A DNA stretch of 64,000 bases from Nonomuraea polychroma (GTDB lineage Bacteria > Actinomycetota > Actinomycetes > Streptosporangiales > Streptosporangiaceae). The notes under the pieces were generated by a model, which had not been told where the DNA came from, searched no databases, and saw only the letters and a list, made by a program, of their open reading frames with translations. The translations under genes were made by a program, and so were the position numbers. The DNA lies in contig NZ_SAUN01000001.1 in NCBI RefSeq assembly GCF_004011505.1, forward strand, positions 10,443,501 to 10,507,500. Direction: 5' to 3'. Shown here one piece after another: positions 41,364 to 58,469 of the stretch; the first letter of the stretch is position 1; every line of letters begins with the position of its first letter.

Positions 41364-43223
41364 GTGGTTACCGAAGCTAAGTCTCGTTGGGCGCTGGCCG
41401 CCCTCCTCATGGGCACTGGCGTGCTGTACATCTGGGGCCTGGGCGCCTCAGGATGGGCCAATTCGTATTACTCGGCAGCCGTGCAGGCCGGCAGCCAGAG
41501 CTGGACGGCGTTCTTCTTCGGGGCCTCCGACGCCGCGAACGCGATCACCGTCGACAAGACGCCCGCCTCGTTGTGGCCCATGGCGCTCAGCGTGCGGCTG
41601 TTCGGGCTGAACTCCTGGGCCATCCTCGTGCCACAGGCGCTGATGGGCGTCGGAACCGTGGCCATGGTGTACGCCTCCGCGCGCCGGCTGGTCAACCCGT
41701 GGGCGGCGCTGCTGGCCGCGGCCGTCATGGCGGTCACGCCGGTGGCCGTGCTGATGTTCCGGTTCAACAACCCCGACGCGCTGCTGGTGCTGCTGCTGAC
41801 CGTCGCGGGCTGTTGCGTGGTGCGCGCCCAGGAGCGGGGCGCGACCAAGTGGCTGGTGCTCGCGGGCGCGGCGATCGGGTTCGCCTTCCTGGCGAAGATG
41901 TTGCAGGCGTTCCTTGTGTTGCCCGGGTTCGCGCTGGTCTACCTGCTGACCGCGCCCGTGGCGTTCTGGCGGCGGATCTGGCAGCTGCTGCTGGCCGGCG
42001 CCGCGATGGTGGCCGCCGCCGGATGGTGGTTGCTGGCGGTGGCGCTGGTGCCCGCCTCGGAGCGGCCGTACATCGGTGGCTCGCAGACCAACAGCGTGCT
42101 GGAGCTGGCGCTCGGCTACAACGGCATCGGCCGGCTCAACGGGGCCGACTACGGCGGGCTGGGGAACCTCAACCAGGAGGCCGGCTGGTTGCGCATGTTC
42201 GACACCGAGGCGGGCGGGCAGATCTCGTGGCTGCTGCCCGCGGCCCTGGTGCTGCTGGTCGCGGTCACGTGGCTGACTCGGCGGGCGCCGCGGGTCGATC
42301 CGGTACGCGCCGCGTTCTGGGTGTGGGGGAGCTGGCTCATCGTGACGGGGCTGGTCTTCAGCCTCATGCAGGGGATCTTCCACGCGTACTACACCGTGGC
42401 GCTGGCTCCGGCCATCGCCGTGCTGGTGGGCATGGGGGTCGCCGTGCTCTGGGAACGGGGCGCGCGCTGGCTGCTCGCCGTGGTCACGGCCGGGACGGCC
42501 GTGTGGTCGTACGTGCTGCTGTCCCGCAGCGCCGACTGGAACGCGTGGCTGGGGATCGCCGTGGTGGTGGCGGGCCTGGGGGCCGCGCTGGCGATGGTGC
42601 TGACCCGCCGCGTCCTGGCCGTGGTGGCGGTCGCCCTGGTGGCGTGCCTGGCGGGGCCGGCCGCGTACGCCGTGGACACCGCCGCGACGCCGCACACCGG
42701 AGCCATCCCGACGGCCGGGCCGTCCACCGGGGGCGGGCCCGGTGGTGGCTTCCAGAGGCCCCCCAACGGGTTCCAGCGGCCGAACGGCGGAGGCCAGGCG
42801 TTCAGCCGGCCGTTCGCCGGCGGGCAGGGCAGGATGGGCCGTGGCGGCATGGGCGGGCTGCTCAACGCCGGCACCCCGGCCGCCGAGCTGACCACGCTGC
42901 TGAAGGACGGCGCCTCCGGCCGCACCTGGGCGGCGGCGACCGTCGGCTCCAACAACGCGGCCGGCTACCAGCTCGCCAGCGGTCAACCGGTCATGGCGGT
43001 GGGCGGGTTCAACGGCACCGATCCCGCGCCGACGCTGGAACAGTTCCAGCAGTACGTGGCCGAGAAGAAGATCCACTACTTCCTGGGCGCCGGAATGGGC
43101 GGTTTCGGCGGACGCAGCACGGGCGGCAGCGACGACGCGGCCAAGATCGCCGCCTGGGTCCAGGAGAATTTCACCGCCACCACTGTCGGCGGCACCACCG
43201 TCTTCGACCTCACCCAGGCCTGA
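41364..43223 (+). CDS. GT39/ArnT-type membrane glycosyltransferase
   Basis: A polytopic protein of about 619 aa with many hydrophobic helices. The first loop carries ANSYYSAAVQAGSQSWTAFFF and ITVDKTPASLWPMALS, the acidic-residue loop of ArnT/PMT-like enzymes that use polyprenyl-phosphate sugars. After the last helix, a Gly/Pro/Arg-rich linker (about 480-530) leads to an external domain with GAGMGGFGG. It probably transfers a sugar onto a cell-envelope acceptor outside the membrane. GTG 41355 and 41364 are both possible starts; the longer frame overlaps the rplL terminator and is unlikely. Confidence 0.8.
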   Translation: MVTEAKSRWALAALLMGTGVLYIWGLGASGWANSYYSAAVQAGSQSWTAFFFGASDAANAITVDKTPASLWPMALSVRLFGLNSWAILVPQALMGVGTVAMVYASARRLVNPWAALLAAAVMAVTPVAVLMFRFNNPDALLVLLLTVAGCCVVRAQERGATKWLVLAGAAIGFAFLAKMLQAFLVLPGFALVYLLTAPVAFWRRIWQLLLAGAAMVAAAGWWLLAVALVPASERPYIGGSQTNSVLELALGYNGIGRLNGADYGGLGNLNQEAGWLRMFDTEAGGQISWLLPAALVLLVAVTWLTRRAPRVDPVRAAFWVWGSWLIVTGLVFSLMQGIFHAYYTVALAPAIAVLVGMGVAVLWERGARWLLAVVTAGTAVWSYVLLSRSADWNAWLGIAVVVAGLGAALAMVLTRRVLAVVAVALVACLAGPAAYAVDTAATPHTGAIPTAGPSTGGGPGGGFQRPPNGFQRPNGGGQAFSRPFAGGQGRMGRGGMGGLLNAGTPAAELTTLLKDGASGRTWAAATVGSNNAAGYQLASGQPVMAVGGFNGTDPAPTLEQFQQYVAEKKIHYFLGAGMGGFGGRSTGGSDDAAKIAAWVQENFTATTVGGTTVFDLTQA

Positions 43224-43226
43224 TGG

Positions 43227-43610
43227 TCAGGCGCGGACTCTGGCGATGGCGGACGTGTCCATGTAGTCCCGCGTGTGGACGATCTCACCGTTCCTGATCC
43301 GGAGGACCAGGAGGCCGGGGACCGTGATCGACCGGTCCCCGGCCGTGACGTAGGTGTCCTGCTCCACCACGACGACCTCGGGATCCTCCGTGCGGTGCAG
43401 CGCGAGTCTGCGTACCTCCTGGACCTGGGCCGGCGTCGCACCCCAGGACGCGCGGTAGCCCGCGCGGATCTCCTCCCTCCCTTCGTACGGCGGCAGCCCG
43501 CCGAACGGGAACTCGTGCAGGCCGTCCTCGGCGTAGAGGTCGGCCAGAGCGTCGGCCGACTTGTGGAGCATCGCGTCGTGGTAGCCGGTGACGATCTCGT
43601 CGATGGACAT
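43227..43610 (-). CDS. NTF2/SnoaL-like domain protein
   Basis: A 127-aa single cone-fold domain of the SnoaL/NTF2 superfamily (MSIDEIVTGYHDAMLHKSAD start, DLYAEDGLHEFPFGG, GNGEIVHTRDYMD-like ending near residue 110). These proteins are small enzymes or ligand-binding proteins. It is divergent from a TetR gene, which probably regulates it. The gene ends 3 bases from the convergent glycosyltransferase stop. Confidence 0.82.
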   Translation of the reverse strand: MSIDEIVTGYHDAMLHKSADALADLYAEDGLHEFPFGGLPPYEGREEIRAGYRASWGATPAQVQEVRRLALHRTEDPEVVVVEQDTYVTAGDRSITVPGLLVLRIRNGEIVHTRDYMDTSAIARVRA

Positions 43611-43627
43611 GGATGGCCCCTCATTTC

Positions 43628-43650
43628 ACTCAACAGCCGTTGACTCAACG
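43628..43650. promoter_or_regulatory. Operator candidate between NTF2-like and TetR genes
   Basis: Half-sites TCAAC (43630-43634), GTTGA (43639-43643) and TCAAC (43645-43649) form two overlapping palindromes, one of them CGTTGA-C-TCAACG. A further TCAAC lies at 43677-43681. Confidence 0.55.
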
Positions 43651-43698
43651 AGCGTAGAGCGGAAATATCGAAACGGTCAACGTGTGTAGAGTCAGAGC

Positions 43699-44265
43699 GT
43701 GAGCGAGAGACTGCTTCCCCGGGCCGAACGACGGCGCAGGACCGAGGGCAGGATCCTCGACGCGGCCAGGACGCTCTTCGCGGACATGGGGTTCGAGCGC
43801 ACCACGATCAGGGCCGTCGCGCGGGCGGCCGCGGTCGATCCCGCCCTGGTCATGCAGTACTTCGGGAGCAAGCAGGAGCTCTTCCGTCAAGCCGTGCGCG
43901 TGGCGCCGGTCCCCGACGCCGGGCTGGACGCCGACGAGCTCGTCGACCAGCTGATCGGCGCGCTCTCCATGAAGATCGGCGAGCTGCCGCAGAGCTCGCT
44001 GGCCATGATGCGCTCCATGCTGACCCACCCCGAGGCCGCCGCGTCGGCACGGGAGTTGCTGGGCAAGCAGATCGACCGGCTGGCCGACTCGATCCCGGGC
44101 GAGGACGCCCGCCTGCGCGCGGCGCTGATGACCATGGTCATGCTCGGCGTGACGGTCGGCCACCAGCTGCTCGAGCTGGACGAACTGCGTGACGTACCCC
44201 AGGAGGAGATCGCGCGCGTGCTGCGCCCGAGCCTGCGGGCGCTTACTGGACCGACAGTCTCATAA
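43699..44265 (+). CDS. TetR family transcriptional regulator
   Basis: A 188-aa TetR protein. The DNA-binding domain is ILDAARTLFADMGFERTTIRAVARAAAVDPALVMQYFGSKQELF (about 19-62, read as helix-turn-helix), with a variable C-terminal ligand domain. GTG 43699 lies 6 bases after a TAGAGT -10-like element, so the message may be leaderless. It is divergent from the NTF2-like gene with palindromes in between, implying control of that gene and itself. A TetR gene also lies between rplL and mceG in mycobacteria. Confidence 0.9.
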   Translation: MSERLLPRAERRRRTEGRILDAARTLFADMGFERTTIRAVARAAAVDPALVMQYFGSKQELFRQAVRVAPVPDAGLDADELVDQLIGALSMKIGELPQSSLAMMRSMLTHPEAAASARELLGKQIDRLADSIPGEDARLRAALMTMVMLGVTVGHQLLELDELRDVPQEEIARVLRPSLRALTGPTVS

Positions 44266-44356
44266 CCGCCTAGTAACAAGTTCTCGGTTCGGGTCACCGC
44301 CCCGACGGACCTCGTTACGGTGAGGGCATCATCCCCTAGTCCGGGAAGGTGACCCA

Positions 44357-45358
44357 GTGGGCGTCGAAGTCGTCGTGGACGGGCTCACCAAGTCGTTCGG
44401 CCGCCAGGTCATCTGGGAGGACGTCTCCCTCACCCTGCCCGCGGGCGAGATCTCCGTGCTGCTCGGCCCGTCGGGCACCGGCAAGTCGGTCTTTCTCAAG
44501 ACGCTGGTCGGGCTGCAGCGGCCGGACCGGGGCCACATCTGGATCGACGGCTACGACCTGGCCAACTGCACCGAGAGCAAGCTCTACGAGCTGCGCAGGC
44601 TCTTCGGCGTGCTGTTCCAGGACGGCGCGTTGTTCGGCTCGCTCAACCTCTACGACAACATCGCCTTCCCGCTGCGCGAGCACACCAAGAAGAGCGAGTC
44701 CCAGATCCGCCAGATCGTGATGGAGAAGATGGAGCTGGTGGGCCTGCTCGGCGCGGAGCGCAAGCTGCCGGGGGAGATCTCGGGCGGCATGCGCAAGCGG
44801 GCGGGACTGGCCAGGGCGCTGGTGCTCGATCCGGAGATCATCCTGTTCGACGAGCCGGACTCCGGGCTCGACCCGGTGCGCACGGCGTATCTCAACCAGC
44901 TCATCGTCGATCTCAACGCCGAGGTCGAGGCGACGTTCCTGATCGTGACGCACGACATCAACACCGCCCGTACGGTGCCCGACAGCATCGGGCTGCTCTT
45001 CCGGCGGGAGCTGGTGATGTTCGGCCCGCGCGAGATGTTGTTGTCGAGCGACGAGCCGGTGGTCCGGCAGTTCCTCAACGCCAGAAGGCATGGCCCGATC
45101 GGCATGTCGGAGGAGAAGGACATCTCCGAGCTGGAGGCCGAGGCCCAGATGGGACACGATCCCGGCGCGCTGCCGCCGATCCCGCCGCAGCTCATGCCGA
45201 CCGGCAACCGGATCCGCCGTGCCCAGCAGCCGCCCGGCACCTGGCTGGCCGCCAACGGCGTGATTCCGCCGCAGGGCTCGTTCGTGGACGAGCGCGGCCG
45301 CAACTGGCTGGAGGAATACCCGCGCCTGGTCAACGCCTACCTGCACGGCGTCAAGTAG
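44357..45358 (+). CDS. mceG: Mce transport system ATPase (MceG/Mkl)
   Basis: A 333-aa MlaF/MceG-type ATPase. Walker A is GPSGTGKS (about 37-44), the signature is SGGMRKR, Walker B is ILFDEPDSGLD, and the H-loop is VTHD. Beyond about residue 255 is a C-terminal extension absent from MlaF. It resembles MceG, which powers several Mce lipid importers in actinobacteria. Location between rplL and rpoB matches the mkl gene of mycobacteria. The permease and Mce-protein genes are not here, so it works with an mce locus elsewhere. GTG 44357. Confidence 0.88.
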   Translation: MGVEVVVDGLTKSFGRQVIWEDVSLTLPAGEISVLLGPSGTGKSVFLKTLVGLQRPDRGHIWIDGYDLANCTESKLYELRRLFGVLFQDGALFGSLNLYDNIAFPLREHTKKSESQIRQIVMEKMELVGLLGAERKLPGEISGGMRKRAGLARALVLDPEIILFDEPDSGLDPVRTAYLNQLIVDLNAEVEATFLIVTHDINTARTVPDSIGLLFRRELVMFGPREMLLSSDEPVVRQFLNARRHGPIGMSEEKDISELEAEAQMGHDPGALPPIPPQLMPTGNRIRRAQQPPGTWLAANGVIPPQGSFVDERGRNWLEEYPRLVNAYLHGVK

Positions 45359-45551
45359 GGCCCCGCCTCTTTGCTTGGGCCGGCCTGGAACGAGCGCTCA
45401 GCGAGCCTCTGAGGGCCGTATGGGGGCAATTGCGGGATCCTGCAAGCCATTCGCCCCTTCCTTGCCGTCTCGGTTGGTTCAGGGGCTCCAGGCGTGACCG
45501 TCGCGTTATGATCCGGCGGCGGCCAGGCGCGCGGGAAGGGGTGAGGCAGAC

Positions 45552-46052
45552 GTGACAGGGCTCGACGTTCGGCCCGCCCGCATCCTGATCGCGTCGCTCA
45601 GCGGGATGCTGGCGGTGCTGGTCGGGCTGGGCGTGTGGATCGCCGTGGAGGCACGCGAGGAGCAGGGCAGGGCAGGCGACAAGGAAGCCGCGCTGCTGGC
45701 GGCGGGCGCCCACGCCAAGAACCTGATCTCGCTGGACTACCGGACCGTCGAGGCCGACCTGCGGCGCCTTCTCGAGACCTCCACGGGGGCGGCCAGGGCC
45801 GAATACGCCGCCACCACGGACAAGGTCAAGTCCACCGCGGTCGGGAGCAAGATCGTCCAGCAGGGCGTGCTGCGCGCCACCGGGCTCGTCTCGCTGGCTG
45901 GTGCGAAGGCCAAGGTGCTGGTCGTGGCGGACGTGGAGATCCGCTGGGACGGCTCGAAGAACCCGCCTGAGGCGCGGTATCACCGGTGGTCGATGGACCT
46001 GGACAAGGTCGGCGGCGCCTGGCTGGTCTCCAAGGCGGTGCGGGTGCTGTGA
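45552..46052 (+). CDS. Mce-associated membrane protein 1
   Basis: A 166-aa protein with one N-terminal helix (about 10-30) and an external domain containing AKNLISLDYRTVEADLRRLLETSTG, the hallmark of Mce-associated proteins. Such proteins stabilise Mce transport complexes in mycobacteria. GTG 45552. The following gene, of the same family, overlaps its end by 4 bases (GTGA). Confidence 0.75.
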   Translation: MTGLDVRPARILIASLSGMLAVLVGLGVWIAVEAREEQGRAGDKEAALLAAGAHAKNLISLDYRTVEADLRRLLETSTGAARAEYAATTDKVKSTAVGSKIVQQGVLRATGLVSLAGAKAKVLVVADVEIRWDGSKNPPEARYHRWSMDLDKVGGAWLVSKAVRVL

Positions 46053-46546
46053 GGACGTCCATGATTGTCGTGCTGGGCTTGCTCGTGGTCGTCGCGGGCG
46101 TGCTGGTGCCCACGATGTGGTTCAACCTGCGTGACCTTCGCGACGCCGACGCGGCCGGCGCCGAGGCCGTGGTCGCGGCCAGGAAGGTCGCGCCCGACCT
46201 GCTCTCGTACGACTACCGGACCGTTGAGGAGGATCTGGTGCGCGCCGGGGCGCACACCACCGGTGAACTGACCGGCCACTACAAAGAATTGGCCACGAGT
46301 CTGGTCTCCAGGGCCAAGGCGGAGAAGATCGTCCGGACCATCGCGGTGCTGGCAGCCGGGGTGGAGCGGGCCGAGCCTGACCGCGTCGAGGTTCTGCTCT
46401 TCGTGAACACTGCTACGGTCAAGGAGATCTCCGGCGAAACCAGCCCCCAGCACGAGTTCGCGCAGAACCGGGTCAGGCTCGTCATGGTGCGGCAGGACTC
46501 TCGCTGGCTGGCCGCCGGCTTGTCGACCTTGCTGGGCACCGCATGA
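46049..46546 (+). CDS. Mce-associated membrane protein 2
   Basis: A 165-aa paralogue of the preceding gene: an N-terminal helix (IVVLGLLVVVAGVLV) and a domain with APDLLSYDYRTVEEDLVRAGAHTTG. GTG 46049 overlaps the previous stop; ATG 46061, with GAGGAC 5 bases upstream, is an alternative start. The two probably form a pair that works with the MceG-driven importer. Confidence 0.75.
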   Translation: MRTSMIVVLGLLVVVAGVLVPTMWFNLRDLRDADAAGAEAVVAARKVAPDLLSYDYRTVEEDLVRAGAHTTGELTGHYKELATSLVSRAKAEKIVRTIAVLAAGVERAEPDRVEVLLFVNTATVKEISGETSPQHEFAQNRVRLVMVRQDSRWLAAGLSTLLGTA

Positions 46547-46808
46547 AGCCCTCGGGGCCTCCCAGCCCCGGCGGGCGTGCCGCTTCCTTCAATTGTTACC
46601 AAAAATCTGGTTTAGCGATGCATATGACAGGGGTACCCCAGTCACAGCTACACCGGTTGTCGGCATGGGTTCGACCCCTGGTGTGACAGAGCGTTAACCG
46701 CCCCCGTTCGCGGGTATCGTCTTGGGCCTGTGCGGTAGGCGATCGGTCACACAGGGGAGAAAACCCAGCGTCGGGGCCCCCAGTCGGCCAAAAGTCCGGC
46801 TCGCGGGC

Positions 46809-46837
46809 TTGACGTTTCCGCCTGAACGGGCGATGCT
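46809..46837 (+). promoter_or_regulatory. Possible distal rpoB promoter
   Basis: TTGACG (46809-46814) with a 17-base spacer to GATGCT (46832-46837). The -10 is weak. Confidence 0.35.
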
Positions 46838-46870
46838 GCGACCAACGTGGAGCATGCAGCGAGAGCGAAG

Positions 46871-46899
46871 TGGACAGGCGTGTGCCGTTCGGCTACACT
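46871..46899 (+). promoter_or_regulatory. rpoB proximal promoter
   Basis: TGGACA (46871-46876) and TACACT (46894-46899) have exact 17-base spacing, giving a leader of about 98 bases before the TTG start. Confidence 0.65.
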
Positions 46900-47003
46900 G
46901 CCCCTTTGCGCTGCCCTTTGACGACCCGCGATGCTTGCTCACGTTGCGAGGTTGTCTGGCGTGCGTGTAGTCAGTCCGCCGCGAGCCCTCGGAAGGACAT
47001 CTG

Positions 47004-50474
<3,471 letters not shown>

Positions 50475-50491
50475 GGGGGAGATCGCAGAAA

Positions 50492-54367
<3,876 letters not shown>

Positions 54368-54390
54368 ATTCTCGCTCATCGGAAGGGGCA

Positions 54391-54604
54391 GGGTCTCTCG
54401 GTCGACTTGTTCGACTGGTTCGACTCGTTCGAGAGGCCCCGCCCATCTCTAGGTGACGCGCCCGGGTCTCTCGTCCGAGAGGCCCGCGCCGTCCAGGTTT
54501 CCAGGTAACGCGCCCGGGTCTCTCGTCCGAGAGGTCCGCGCCGTCCAGGTTTTCAGGTAACGCGCCCGGGTCTCTCGTCCGAGAGGCCCGGGCGCGCTGC
54601 TTTT
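54391..54604 (+). terminator. Array of four related hairpins after rpoC
   Basis: Each hairpin has arms GGGTCTCTCG and CGAGAGGCCC (one copy has GGTCC). The first (54391-54439) has a 29-base loop; the next two are compact. The last is extended to a perfect 17-bp stem (54561-54577 with 54580-54596) and followed by TTTT, making it the strongest terminator. It starts 23 bases after the rpoC stop. Confidence 0.85.
54451..54602. repeat. 52-bp tandem repeat (about 2.9 copies)
   Basis: Units begin at 54451, 54503 and 54555 with near-identical sequence (aggtgacgcg or aggtaacgcg, then cccgggtctctcgtccgag). Each unit contains one of the hairpins. Confidence 0.93.
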
Positions 54605-54703
54605 CCGCCGAGGTCGCGCTCCTTCGCGAGGCGCTTGGGTTTCGGGGGTTTCTGCGCGGGTCCGTCGCGCCCGGTGGGCGTGTGCCGTCAACCCCTTCTT
54701 TCG

Positions 54704-54816
54704 TTACGGCGGTGCCGTGGCCGTTCCAGTCGCCGTACGGGGCTGAGGACCCTCCAGGGAGACGGTTTCTGAGCCCTTCAGTGGTGGGCCGCCGCTACGG
54801 CGCACCGTGGGCCAGG
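54704..54816. repeat. 110-bp structured repeat, copy B
   Basis: Second copy of the element at 38850-38961, about 85% identical over the central 90 bases by eye. It lies 99 bases after the last rpoC hairpin. Confidence 0.88.
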
Positions 54817-55078
54817 GTCCGAGGCGAGGCGTGGGCCGGCTGGCGTTACGGTGCCTTGTGGGGCCGGGTTCGGGCAGGCGTTCTGCGGGACGTGTCAACG
54901 CGAGCCCAGCGGGGCCCCGGCAAGCGGTCGGTGGTTGGTCGCGGTCAGGTGACGGTTGGGCGTACGGCGGACGGAAGGATGCGGGAGCCTATATCATTGG
55001 TGTGGAGCTGTAGATGGGCTGGATGAGTAGGCCCCGGCGATCCGGAGTGGCATGGCTTGCCTGCTATGTCGCGCCGTT

Positions 55079-55107
55079 TTGACGTGTCGCATGGGCCTGG
55101 GTAGTCT
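55079..55107 (+). promoter_or_regulatory. str operon (rpsL) promoter
   Basis: TTGACG (55079-55084) and TAGTCT (55102-55107) have exact 17-base spacing; the leader is about 220 bases. Confidence 0.65.
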
Positions 55108-55332
55108 TGGACATCGTGCCCGTCTCTATGCGGGCTCTCGACCGTGCGCTCATTACGAGTGCGGGACGGCTTCCTGGCTCGTAAACCTCGCGGGACGTCT
55201 GCGTGAATAGCGCGACACGCCCGAGCGCGGGGGCGCCGAGACGGGTAAAACCAGCAGGTCATGACACCGGCAGAACCTGCGAAATGCACCACAACTGACG
55301 TAACACCGGCCAAGGCACGAAACGGAGTGGCA

Positions 55333-55707
55333 GTGCCCACTATTCAGCAGTTGGTCCGCAAGGGCCGGCAGGACAAGGTCTCCAAGACCAAGACTCCTGC
55401 CCTCAAGGGGAGTCCGCAGCGGCGCGGCGTGTGCCAGCGCGTCTACACCACGACCCCGAAGAAGCCCAACTCGGCACTGCGTAAGGTGGCCCGCGTTCGG
55501 CTCACGAACGGCATTGAGGTCACGGCCTACATCCCCGGTGTGGGCCACAACCTGCAGGAGCACTCCATCGTGCTCGTGCGTGGCGGTCGTGTGAAGGACC
55601 TGCCTGGTGTTCGCTACAAGATCATCCGCGGTTCGCTGGACACCCAGGGTGTCCGCAACCGCAAGCAGGCCCGTAGCCGCTACGGCGCGAAGAAGGAGAA
55701 GAGCTAA
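55333..55707 (+). CDS. rpsL: 30S ribosomal protein S12
   Basis: A 124-aa S12. GTG 55333 (MPTIQQLVRKGR) is preceded by ACGGAG; the longer frame upstream is not family-like. Lys43 (TTPKKPNSALRK) and Lys88 (RVKDLPGVRYK) are present, so the known streptomycin-resistance substitutions at these positions are absent. rpsG starts 2 bases later. Confidence 0.98.
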   Translation: MPTIQQLVRKGRQDKVSKTKTPALKGSPQRRGVCQRVYTTTPKKPNSALRKVARVRLTNGIEVTAYIPGVGHNLQEHSIVLVRGGRVKDLPGVRYKIIRGSLDTQGVRNRKQARSRYGAKKEKS

Positions 55708-55709
55708 CA

Positions 55710-56180
55710 ATGCCTCGTAAGGGTTCTCCTGGCCGTCGTCAGCTCATGGCTGACCCGGTTTACAGCTCGCCGCTGGTCACCGCTCTGATCAACAAGGTGC
55801 TTCTGGACGGCAAGCGCTCCATCGCGCAGTCGATCGTTTACGGCGCCCTCGAGGGCTGCAGGGAGAAGACGGGCAACGACCCGGTCGTCACCCTGAAGCG
55901 CGCGCTCGACAACGTCAAGCCCACTCTCGAGGTCCGCAGCCGCCGGGTCGGTGGCGCGACCTACCAGGTGCCGGTCGAGGTGCGCGCCGCGCGCAGCACC
56001 ACCCTGGCCCTGCGCTGGCTGGTGCAGTACTCCCGCGCCCGCCGCGAGAAGACCATGACTGAGCGCCTCATGAACGAACTCCTCGACGCCAGCAACGGCC
56101 TCGGGGCGAGCGTCAAGAAGCGCGAGGACACCCACAAGATGGCCGAGTCCAACAAGGCCTTCGCCCACTACCGCTGGTAA
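55710..56180 (+). CDS. rpsG: 30S ribosomal protein S7
   Basis: A 156-aa S7 (PRKGSPGRRQLMADPVYSSP start; HKMAESNKAFAHYRW end). It organises the 30S head and in E. coli represses the str operon. Confidence 0.98.
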   Translation: MPRKGSPGRRQLMADPVYSSPLVTALINKVLLDGKRSIAQSIVYGALEGCREKTGNDPVVTLKRALDNVKPTLEVRSRRVGGATYQVPVEVRAARSTTLALRWLVQYSRARREKTMTERLMNELLDASNGLGASVKKREDTHKMAESNKAFAHYRW

Positions 56181-56219
56181 CCCGGCGGGTTCGACGAGAC
56201 GACGAGGACGCGAGTTAAA

Positions 56220-58319
<2,100 letters not shown>

Positions 58320-58324
58320 CTTCT

Positions 58325-58364
58325 GGTCCGATCCCGCGAGGGATCGGGCCAGGACTTCTGTCCT
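58325..58364 (+). other. Two stacked hairpins between fusA and tuf
   Basis: A stem of 11 bp including one G-U (58325-58335 with 58340-58350, loop GCGA) is followed at once by a second hairpin AGGAC-TTCT-GTCCT (58351-58364). No T-run. A partial attenuator or processing site before tuf is possible. Confidence 0.5.
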
Positions 58365-58469
58365 GGTCCCTGGTGGGGTGGTGAGAGCCACCCCGCCGCC
58401 AAGGGGTTCGGGAGTTCCCGGGCCCGAGTGTGTAGACGAAAGTCAGTCAGATTCTCAAGGAGAGAACCA

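Larger units (their letters stand above)
46547..47003 (+). other. Long rpoB upstream region
   Basis: A non-coding gap of 457 bases. It contains the proposed promoters described separately and a leader of about 98 bases from the proximal one. I see no gene. Confidence 0.65.
54368..55332 (+). other. Non-coding gap between rpoC and rpsL
   Basis: A 965-base gap. It holds a hairpin array (54391-54604), copy B of the 110-bp repeat (54704-54816) and the rpsL promoter (55079-55107), with a leader of about 220 bases. Frames of 60-130 codons in it lack ribosome sites and family similarity. Confidence 0.7.

Noticed and set aside
54451..54602. CRISPR or phage attachment repeats after rpoC
   Set aside because: Units are contiguous, each forms a terminator-like hairpin, and no integrase or cas genes are present.
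54682..55026. A 114-codon frame in the rpoC-rpsL gap
   Set aside because: It runs through the 110-bp repeat, has no ribosome site, and resembles no protein family.
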